Origin: Clostridiales bacterium
GTDB taxonomy: Bacteria > Bacillota > Clostridia > Oscillospirales > Oscillospiraceae
Length of the DNA stretch: 7,525 bases
Direction of reading: 5' to 3'
NCBI GenBank assembly: GCA_003522945.1
Contig: DPHR01000183.1
Coordinates: 876-8,400 of the forward strand
Positions 1 to 4,628 of this stretch are shown here, one piece after another; the stretch's first letter is position 1; every line of letters begins with the position of its first letter. A program made the translations under genes and the position numbers. Below the pieces are notes generated by a model, which was not told the DNA's origin, ran no database searches, and saw nothing but the letters and a program-made list of their open reading frames with translations.

Positions 1-618
1 GCCGCGCAGCTCGAACATGCCCTGGTCGTAGAGCCTGGCAATGATCTGCGTGCGCTCCGCCTGCGTCAGCCGGTCGAGCGGAACGCTGACCGACTTCGTG
101 ACTGTGTCGAACAGCTCCTCCATCAGCCCGTTCATGTCGGACTGGAAATGCTCCGCGGGATCCGGCGCGGGATGCTGCGGCTGCATCGGCTGCTTGGCCG
201 GGGCGTCGACAGGGAAGTAGTGGTGGTGGACGAAATCGTCAGGATGGATGAGCTTGAGGATGGCGTCGCTGATCTCGTGGAAGCGGCTGTCGTCAAAATT
301 GATGCACAGCAGCCCCACGAGCTTGCCGCCGTCCTTGATGAACATCGTGCTCGAACGGAGCGTTTTTCCGTTGGATAACTGGCCCGTGTAATTAATAATA
401 TAGTTGTTGGATTCATATTGCTTCTGCATGATCATGCGCAGCGCCGCGTTGGTGATCGGCGCGCCTACGTCCCGTCCGCTGATGCCGCCGTTGGCGATCG
501 CGGCAACGCGGCTCTGCTCCGGCAAAATTTCGTGCAGAATGATCTCATAATCCGGCCCGAGAACGTGGCCGAGAAACTCAACAAGCCTTGTATAGTGCAA
601 AAGCAGTTGTTCCGTCAT
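1..618 (-). CDS. YheO/DauR-type PAS-domain transcriptional regulator (C-terminus outside window)
   Basis: This leftward frame is open for 206 codons from ATG at 618 to the window edge. AAGGGAGG lies 10 nt upstream of the start (629-636 on the complementary strand). Residues 1-130 match the YheO-like PAS domain as I know it: LGPDYEIILHE (20-30), ANGGISGRDVGAPIT (42-56) and LRSSTMFIKDGGKLVGLLCINFD (87-109, given here only as landmarks). A Pro/Gln/His-rich linker follows (about 136-158). Residues 181-206 (LDRLTQAERTQIIARLYDQG and onward) match the start of the C-terminal helix-turn-helix of this family, whose recognition helix lies beyond the edge. Known members include DauR, which represses D-arginine catabolism. 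Divergent orientation to the ridA-lyase-transporter operon suggests that it controls that operon, with a metabolite sensed by the PAS domain. Family assignment is secure; target and ligand are inference. Confidence 0.9.
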   Translation of the reverse strand, partial: MTEQLLLHYTRLVEFLGHVLGPDYEIILHEILPEQSRVAAIANGGISGRDVGAPITNAALRMIMQKQYESNNYIINYTGQLSNGKTLRSSTMFIKDGGKLVGLLCINFDDSRFHEISDAILKLIHPDDFVHHHYFPVDAPAKQPMQPQHPAPDPAEHFQSDMNGLMEELFDTVTKSVSVPLDRLTQAERTQIIARLYDQGMFELRG

Positions 619-628
619 GGGTTTTGTA

Positions 629-636
629 CCTCCCTT
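629..636 (-). promoter_or_regulatory. Shine-Dalgarno of the YheO/DauR-type regulator
   Basis: Read on the minus strand this is AAGGGAGG, 10 nt before the ATG at 618. It supports that start, which also gives a protein beginning where YheO-family proteins normally begin. Confidence 0.7.
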
Positions 637-653
637 GGAGTGCGGTGATTCTC

Positions 654-682
654 ATACTACCATACCAAAATGCCCGAGACAA
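654..682 (-). promoter_or_regulatory. Promoter of the divergent regulator gene
   Basis: On the minus strand TTGTCT (-35; plus positions 677-682) and TAGTAT (-10; 654-659) are separated by exactly 17 nt. Transcription would start near 647, leaving a leader of about 30 nt that contains the Shine-Dalgarno. The element TTCTCA at 649-654 sits at the predicted start site. The same element recurs at the ridA start site. Confidence 0.6.
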
Positions 683-716
683 GAAAAAAACCGCGATTTT
701 TCGGAAATTTTCTCAC

Positions 717-738
717 AACGAGAAGAAAATTTCTCGTT
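717..738. promoter_or_regulatory. Perfect 8-bp inverted repeat, candidate operator in the divergent promoter region
   Basis: AACGAGAA (717-724) and TTCTCGTT (731-738) are perfect reverse complements around a 6-nt A/T-rich centre. A further TTCTC at 710-714 lies exactly 21 bp, two helical turns, from the TTCTC at 731-735. The site is about 35 bp upstream of the regulator's -35 and about 78 bp upstream of the ridA -35. That position suits a regulator site in a divergent intergenic region. There is no U-tract, so a terminator is unlikely. Binding by the adjacent YheO/DauR-type protein is inference. Confidence 0.45.
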
Positions 739-815
739 ATATAAGTTTTTTCTGCTAAAATTTGTGAGCAATAAACAAAAATATATTTAGACTTTGAAAA
801 GATTTGTGATTTATA

Positions 816-844
816 TTGACATCGTTTTGCGGCGATGATAAACT
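816..844 (+). promoter_or_regulatory. Promoter of the ridA-tnaA-transporter operon
   Basis: A consensus -35 TTGACA (816-821) is followed after 17 nt by TAAACT (839-844), a 4/6 match to the -10. About 70 bp of A/T-rich DNA lies upstream. Transcription would start near 851, only a few bases before the ridA Shine-Dalgarno, giving a leader of about 25 nt with no room for an attenuator. TTCTCACA at 846-853 overlaps the predicted start. Confidence 0.6.
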
Positions 845-855
845 ATTCTCACACC

Positions 856-865
856 AAGGAGGTGA
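856..865 (+). promoter_or_regulatory. Very strong Shine-Dalgarno that fixes the TTG start of ridA
   Basis: AAGGAGGTGA is a 10-nt match to the complement of the 16S rRNA 3' end, 9 nt before the TTG at 875. No in-frame ATG lies nearby: the ATG at 835 is in another frame, as is the GTG at 862. Confidence 0.8.
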
Positions 866-874
866 AAACCAGAA

Positions 875-1249
875 TTGAAAAACGTTATCGCAACCGAAAA
901 GGCCCCCGCGGCGATCGGCCCGTATTCGCAGGGCATCCGGGCGGGCAGCCTGATCATCACGTCCGGCCAGCTTCCCATTGACATGGCCACCGGTGCGTTC
1001 CCCGCCACGATCGAGGAGCAGACCCGCAAGTCTCTTGAAAACTGCAAGGCCGTCCTCGAGGCTTCCGGCGCAACCATGGAAAACGTCATCAAAACCACCG
1101 TTTTCCTGAGCGACATGAACAACTTCGCTGCCATGAACGGCGTTTACGCCACGTTCTTTGCCGGTGACTATCCGGCGCGCAGCGCGGTCGAAGTTGCCCG
1201 CCTCCCCAAGGACGCGCTCGTTGAGATCGAGTGCATCGCCGTCCTTTAA
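875..1249 (+). CDS. ridA: RidA, reactive intermediate (enamine/imine) deaminase
   Basis: This 124-residue protein of the RidA/YjgF/YER057c family starts at TTG. The family hydrolyses 2-aminoacrylate and related enamine/imine intermediates to keto acid plus ammonia in the cytoplasm, as a trimer with active sites between subunits. Visible family features are GPYSQ (15-19, with Tyr17), ITSGQLP (28-34) and the C-terminal signature PARSAVEVARLPKDALVEIE (100-119). Arg102 corresponds to the carboxylate-binding Arg105 and Glu117 to Glu120 of the archetypal proteins. The residue two after the Arg, often Cys, is Ala104 here. Length is normal. It is the first gene of the operon, 114 nt before the lyase. 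Because beta-elimination by tryptophanase-type enzymes yields 2-aminoacrylate, RidA is the expected partner for clearing it and protecting PLP enzymes. Family assignment is secure; the operon role is inference. Confidence 0.96.
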   Translation: MKNVIATEKAPAAIGPYSQGIRAGSLIITSGQLPIDMATGAFPATIEEQTRKSLENCKAVLEASGATMENVIKTTVFLSDMNNFAAMNGVYATFFAGDYPARSAVEVARLPKDALVEIECIAVL

Positions 1250-1329
1250 TTTCTTTCGTCGATCTGATACTGTCCGCCAGGCGCCGGCAGTGAGCTGTCT
1301 GCGACGACCGGGGTATCTCCAAAACAAAA

Positions 1330-1342
1330 GGCGCAATGCGCC
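1330..1342 (+). promoter_or_regulatory. Short palindrome just upstream of the lyase ribosome-binding site
   Basis: GGCGCA and TGCGCC form a perfect 6-bp inverted repeat around a single A, ending 8 nt before the GGAGG at 1351. As RNA it can form only a short stem of about 4-5 bp. It could modestly affect lyase translation or be a processing or protein-binding site. The rest of the 114-nt gap (1250-1363) has no clear promoter, no intrinsic terminator and no Trp-containing leader ORF. Confidence 0.25.
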
Positions 1343-1350
1343 AACATTAT

Positions 1351-1356
1351 GGAGGT
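1351..1356 (+). promoter_or_regulatory. Shine-Dalgarno that decides the lyase start
   Basis: GGAGGT lies 7 nt before the ATG at 1364. An in-frame ATG at 1349 overlaps this ribosome-binding site, so it cannot use it. The ATG at 1364 is therefore preferred. Confidence 0.8.
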
Positions 1357-1363
1357 CAGTATT

Positions 1364-3010
1364 ATGAGTAAAGAGTATCCCCTGAACGTTCCCGCGCCCC
1401 ATCATTTCACGTTCGCCGTCCGCGACATTCCCGATGTCACGGTCGAACAGCGTGAGCGCGTCCTGAAGGCGACGCATTACAACGAGTTTGCCTTCCCCGC
1501 CGGCATGCTGACAGTTGATATGCTCTCCGACTCCGGCACCACCGCGATGACCAACCAGCAGTGGGCGTCCCTGTTCCTCGGCGACGAGGCCTACGGCCGC
1601 AACACCGGCTACTACGTCCTTCTCGACACCTTCCGCGACATCTTCGAGCGCGGCGGCGAGAAGAACTGGAAGAAGATCATCGACTATGTCCGCACCGACT
1701 GCCGCGACGTGGAGACCATGATGGAGAACGTCTACCTTCCCGAGTACGAAGGCGGACTGTTCAACGGCGGCGCCGCCCAGATGGAGCGCCCCAACACCTT
1801 CATCATCCAGCAGGGACGTGCCGCGGAGTCCGTCCTGATGGAGATCGTCAAGAAGATCCTCGCCCAGCGTCATCCGGGCAAGGTGTTCACGATCCCCTCC
1901 AACGGACACTTCGACACTACCGAGGGCAACATCAAGCAGATGGGCTCCATCCCCAGAAACCTCTACCACAAGGAACTCCTTTACGAAATTCCCGAAGGCG
2001 GCAAGTACGAGAAGAACCCGTTCAAGGGCAACATGGACATTGAAAAGCTCGAACAGCTTATCCAGGGCGTCGGTCCGGAAAATGTTCCCCTGATCTTCAC
2101 CTGCATCACCAACAACCCGATCTGCGGCCAGCCGGTCTCCATGGGCAATATCCGTGAGATCAACCGCGTGTCCCGCAAGTACGACATCCCCCTGATCTTC
2201 GACGTGGCCCGCTGGGCGGAGAACGCCTACTTCATCAAGATGAACGAAGAGGGCTACCGCGACAAGTCCATCGCCGAGATCGCCACCGAGATGTTCTCCT
2301 ACTGCGACGGCTTCTGCATGTCCGCGAAGAAGGACGGCCACGCCAACATGGGCGGCATGGTCGCGTTCCGCGACAAGGGCCTGTTCTGGCAGAAATTCTC
2401 CGACTTCAACGAGGACGGCACCGTCAAGACCGACGTCGGCGTTCTGCTGAAGGTCAAGCAGATCTCCTGCTACGGCAACGACTCCTACGGCGGCATGTCC
2501 GGCCGTGACATCATGGCTCTGTCCGTCGGCATGTACGAGAGCTGCGACTTCAACTACATGCACGAGCGCGTGTCCCAGTGCGAATATCTCGCGCAGGGCT
2601 TCTACAAAGCGGGCGTCAAGGGCGTCGTTCTTCCCGCCGGCGGCCACGCTGTGTACATCAACATGGACGAGTTCTTCGACGGCAAGCGCGGCCACGAGAC
2701 CTTCGCGGGCGAGGGCTTCTCGCTCGAGCTGATCCGCCGCTACGGCATCCGCGTTTCAGAGCTCGGCGACTACTCCATGGAATACGACCTCAAGACCCCC
2801 GAGCAGCAGGCGGAGCTGGCGAACGTCGTCCGTTTTGCCATCGACCGCAGCCGTCTCACCCAGGAGCATCTGGACTACGTCATCGCCGCTGTCAAAGCGC
2901 TGTATGAAGACCGCGAATCCATCCCCAACATGCGCATCATTTGGGGCCACAATCTCCCGATGCGCCACTTCCACGCGTTCCTTGAGCCCTACCCCAACGA
3001 AGAGAAGTAA
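1364..3010 (+). CDS. tnaA: Tryptophanase-family PLP-dependent beta-eliminating lyase (long variant)
   Basis: This 548-residue fold-type I PLP enzyme belongs to the tryptophanase/tyrosine phenol-lyase family, whose members split Trp or Tyr into indole or phenol, pyruvate and ammonia. Aligning from memory, the core is intact: DSGT (56-59), GDEAY (73-77, Tyr77 matching the catalytic Tyr), QGRAAE (150-155), FDVAR (279-283, Asp280 on the PLP pyridine N and Arg283), ENAYFIK, MSAKKD (319-324, Schiff-base Lys323), Asn328 (K+ site), SYGG (374-377) and Arg490 (substrate carboxylate). Substrate markers look tryptophanase-like: Asp184 in FDTT (Trp enzyme Asp137; Thr124 in the Tyr enzyme), Leu467 (Ile396; Arg381 in the Tyr enzyme) and His535 (His463). 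Oddities: family members are about 456-471 residues. An insertion of about 45 residues lies around 97-143, a second is near 345-366, and the ring-pocket loop reads GNDSYGG. Tryptophan is the best guess; another aromatic or beta-substituted amino acid is possible. The transporter downstream fits uptake of its substrate. Confidence 0.85.
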   Translation: MSKEYPLNVPAPHHFTFAVRDIPDVTVEQRERVLKATHYNEFAFPAGMLTVDMLSDSGTTAMTNQQWASLFLGDEAYGRNTGYYVLLDTFRDIFERGGEKNWKKIIDYVRTDCRDVETMMENVYLPEYEGGLFNGGAAQMERPNTFIIQQGRAAESVLMEIVKKILAQRHPGKVFTIPSNGHFDTTEGNIKQMGSIPRNLYHKELLYEIPEGGKYEKNPFKGNMDIEKLEQLIQGVGPENVPLIFTCITNNPICGQPVSMGNIREINRVSRKYDIPLIFDVARWAENAYFIKMNEEGYRDKSIAEIATEMFSYCDGFCMSAKKDGHANMGGMVAFRDKGLFWQKFSDFNEDGTVKTDVGVLLKVKQISCYGNDSYGGMSGRDIMALSVGMYESCDFNYMHERVSQCEYLAQGFYKAGVKGVVLPAGGHAVYINMDEFFDGKRGHETFAGEGFSLELIRRYGIRVSELGDYSMEYDLKTPEQQAELANVVRFAIDRSRLTQEHLDYVIAAVKALYEDRESIPNMRIIWGHNLPMRHFHAFLEPYPNEEK

Positions 3011-3027
3011 GAAGTAAGAAGAAGTAA
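3004..3027 (+). repeat. Three short GAAGTAA repeats spanning the lyase stop codon
   Basis: GAAGTAA occurs at 3004-3010, 3011-3017 and 3021-3027, the first two being directly tandem. The first copy carries the lyase's own TAA stop (3008-3010). It looks like small slippage or duplication at the 3' end of the gene, with no evident coding consequence. Confidence 0.5.
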
Positions 3028-3072
3028 AGCAAAACCCTGGAGAAACTGAGAAAGCGCATACCAGCGAACCCG

Positions 3073-3109
3073 GACGGCACGGCGCCGGTCCCCACCGGCG
3101 TCGTGCGTC
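3073..3109 (+). promoter_or_regulatory. Strong intercistronic hairpin between lyase and transporter
   Basis: The arms at 3073-3089 and 3094-3109 form about 16 base pairs with one bulged G (3076), one G-U pair and a CCCC loop (3090-3093). The downstream bases (AGTCGAATCCATC) contain no U-tract, so this is not an ordinary intrinsic terminator. In a polycistronic message such a stem often protects the upstream cistron's 3' end or tunes downstream expression. The transporter Shine-Dalgarno is 21 nt further on and not covered by the stem. Its function here is inference. Confidence 0.65.
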
Positions 3110-3130
3110 AGTCGAATCCATCAAATTATT

Positions 3131-3136
3131 GGAGGG
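3131..3136 (+). promoter_or_regulatory. Shine-Dalgarno that decides the transporter start
   Basis: GGAGGG lies 7 nt before the ATG at 3144. The frame extends back to a TTG at 3129, but that codon overlaps this site, so the ATG is preferred. Confidence 0.8.
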
Positions 3137-3143
3137 AAAATCA

Positions 3144-4481
3144 ATGGCAGACAAACAGCTTACCTCAAACCGTGACGGCTTTACCAGCCGGTGGGGTTTC
3201 ATCCTCGCCTGCATCGGTTCCGCCGTCGGCATGGGCAACATCTGGCGCTTCCCCATCATGGTCTCGGTATGGGGCGGAATGACGTTTCTTATCCCGTACT
3301 TCATCTGCGTTCTCCTGATTGGTTCTACCGGCGTTATCGGCGAGTTTGCTCTCGGCCGTGCGACCGGCGCCGGCCCCATCGGCGCTTTCGGCGAATGCAC
3401 GGCTCTCCGCGGCAACCGCAAGATCGGCGAAGGCATCGGCCTTATCCCGGTCATCGGCTCTATGGCTCTCGCGATCGGTTACACGGTCGTCATGGGCTGG
3501 ATCTTCAAGTACACCTTTATCTCCATCACCGGCGATATGCATGCAATGGGACAGGACATGGCGTCCATCGGCGGCCACTTTGACGTTGTCGCGGTGAATA
3601 ACGTCCCCTGCATCATTGTTGCGATCCTCGCGTCCTTTGCCATCATGGCGCTGGGCGTATCCGGCGGCATTGAAAAAGCCAATAAGATCATGATGCCGGC
3701 GCTGTTTGTCCTGTTTGTGGTTCTCGGCGTTTATATCGCGTTTCTTCCCGGCTCCGGCGCCGGCTACAAGTACATCTTCACGCTCGACCCCAAAGGGCTG
3801 CTCAACCCGCTGGTGTGGATTTTCGCCTTCGGCCAGGCGTTCTTCTCTCTGTCCGTCGCCGGTAACGGTTCGGTCATCTACGGCTCCTATCTGCCGAAGA
3901 ATGAGAACATCGTGACCTCCGCGAGAAACGTTGCCGTGTTCGATACGCTCGCGGCTCTCCTTGCGGCATTCGTCATCATCCCTGCGATGGCGGCGGGCGG
4001 CGCTCCTCTGGAGAAAGGCGGCCCGGGGCTCATGTTCGTGTGGCTCGTCAACGTTCTTAACGGTATGCCCGGCGGCCGTATCATCGGCGTTATCTTCTTC
4101 ATCTGCGTCCTGTTTGCCGGCTTGAGCTCCATTATCAACCTGTATGAGGCTCCGGTCGCAACGCTGCAGGACAACCTGAAGCTCAAGCGCGTCCCTGCAA
4201 CGGCGATCATTCTCGCTGTGGGCGGCATTGTTGCCATTTTTATCCAGAAGATCACCTCCGAGTGGATGGATGTCGTCTCCATCTACATTTGTCCGCTTGG
4301 CGCGCTGTTGGCCGGCGTGATGTTCTTCTGGGTCGCGGGAAAGAACTTTGCGCTCAAGGAGGTCAACCATGGCCTCAAATCCCCGATCGGCGGCTGGTTC
4401 TATCCGCTTGCCAAGTATGTGTACTGCATCCTCTGCGTTATCGCGCTGGTTGCAGGCGCGGCGCTCGGCGGCATCGGCTGA
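3144..4481 (+). CDS. Na+-dependent neurotransmitter:sodium symporter (NSS/SNF) family amino-acid transporter
   Basis: This 445-residue membrane protein has about 11 predicted helices (roughly 16-38, 44-66, 96-126, 154-172, 182-202, 221-249, 263-285, 311-338, 351-369, 376-398, 420-443). Eleven helices is common in bacterial NSS proteins; LeuT has 12. The helix 1 signature GSAVGMGNIWRFP (25-37) and the helix 8 AGLSS segment (325-329) supply residues equivalent to the LeuT Na+ sites. The family imports amino acids with Na+. TnaT of Symbiobacterium thermophilum is a tryptophan transporter of this family associated with tryptophanase, so the position here, 133 nt after a tryptophanase-like gene and before a terminator, supports uptake of the lyase substrate. 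The unwound part of helix 6 reads SLSVAGNGSVIYGSYL (235-250) rather than the LeuT-like SLGFG, so the pocket differs. Family is secure; the substrate is inferred from context. Confidence 0.93.
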   Translation: MADKQLTSNRDGFTSRWGFILACIGSAVGMGNIWRFPIMVSVWGGMTFLIPYFICVLLIGSTGVIGEFALGRATGAGPIGAFGECTALRGNRKIGEGIGLIPVIGSMALAIGYTVVMGWIFKYTFISITGDMHAMGQDMASIGGHFDVVAVNNVPCIIVAILASFAIMALGVSGGIEKANKIMMPALFVLFVVLGVYIAFLPGSGAGYKYIFTLDPKGLLNPLVWIFAFGQAFFSLSVAGNGSVIYGSYLPKNENIVTSARNVAVFDTLAALLAAFVIIPAMAAGGAPLEKGGPGLMFVWLVNVLNGMPGGRIIGVIFFICVLFAGLSSIINLYEAPVATLQDNLKLKRVPATAIILAVGGIVAIFIQKITSEWMDVVSIYICPLGALLAGVMFFWVAGKNFALKEVNHGLKSPIGGWFYPLAKYVYCILCVIALVAGAALGGIG

Positions 4482-4496
4482 TCGACCCGATCCAAT

Positions 4497-4535
4497 AAAA
4501 ACGCGCGTATCGGTTCTCCGGTACGCGCGTTTTTT
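4497..4535 (+). terminator. Strong intrinsic terminator of the ridA-tnaA-transporter operon
   Basis: The arms 4497-4513 and 4518-4534 form a 17-bp stem with one G-U pair and a TTCT loop (4514-4517). The right arm runs into six Ts (4530-4535). It starts 16 nt after the transporter stop and ends just before the next promoter. The left arm begins with an A-tract, so some activity on the other strand is possible, but no gene converges on it. Confidence 0.93.
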
Positions 4536-4536
4536 C

Positions 4537-4565
4537 TTGCTCTATGGCAAAAACCCTGCTACAAT
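4537..4565 (+). promoter_or_regulatory. Promoter of the LCP gene (extended -10)
   Basis: TTGCTC (4537-4542), a 17-nt spacer and TACAAT (4560-4565) form a good sigma-A promoter. TGC immediately before the -10 (4557-4559) gives the extended -10 TGn motif. It begins one base after the preceding terminator's T-tract. The predicted start near 4572 leaves a leader of about 57 nt. Confidence 0.65.
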
Positions 4566-4628
4566 GAACTCCCGGATGGCGAAAACCGTCTAACGAATAT
4601 CATAAAATGCTTTTAGGAACGAAACACC

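Noticed and set aside
148..648. Plus-strand open frames of 76 codons each (148-378 and 418-648)
   Set aside because: They lie antisense to the YheO/DauR-type regulator, which shows clear family motifs over the whole stretch.
763..853. CRP sites suggested by TGTGA and TCACA pentamers
   Set aside because: None are arranged as TGTGA-N6-TCACA. The pentamers are better reported as recurrent elements of unknown binding protein.
1250..1363. A TnaC-like leader peptide or Trp attenuator before the lyase
   Set aside because: No reading frame with a Trp codon and ribosome-binding site exists in the gap, and no terminator/antiterminator pair is evident.
755..2695. A 646-codon open frame on the minus strand opposite ridA and the lyase
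   Set aside because: It is antisense to two well-supported genes, has low-complexity Val/Ala/His/Asp-rich content, no family resemblance and no ribosome-binding site. It is a by-product of GC-rich codon usage that avoids antisense stops.
3165..4370. A 401-codon open frame on the minus strand opposite the NSS transporter
   Set aside because: Its composition is extremely charged and repetitive, as expected from the complement of a membrane-protein gene, and it has no start signals. The plus-strand transporter is unambiguous.
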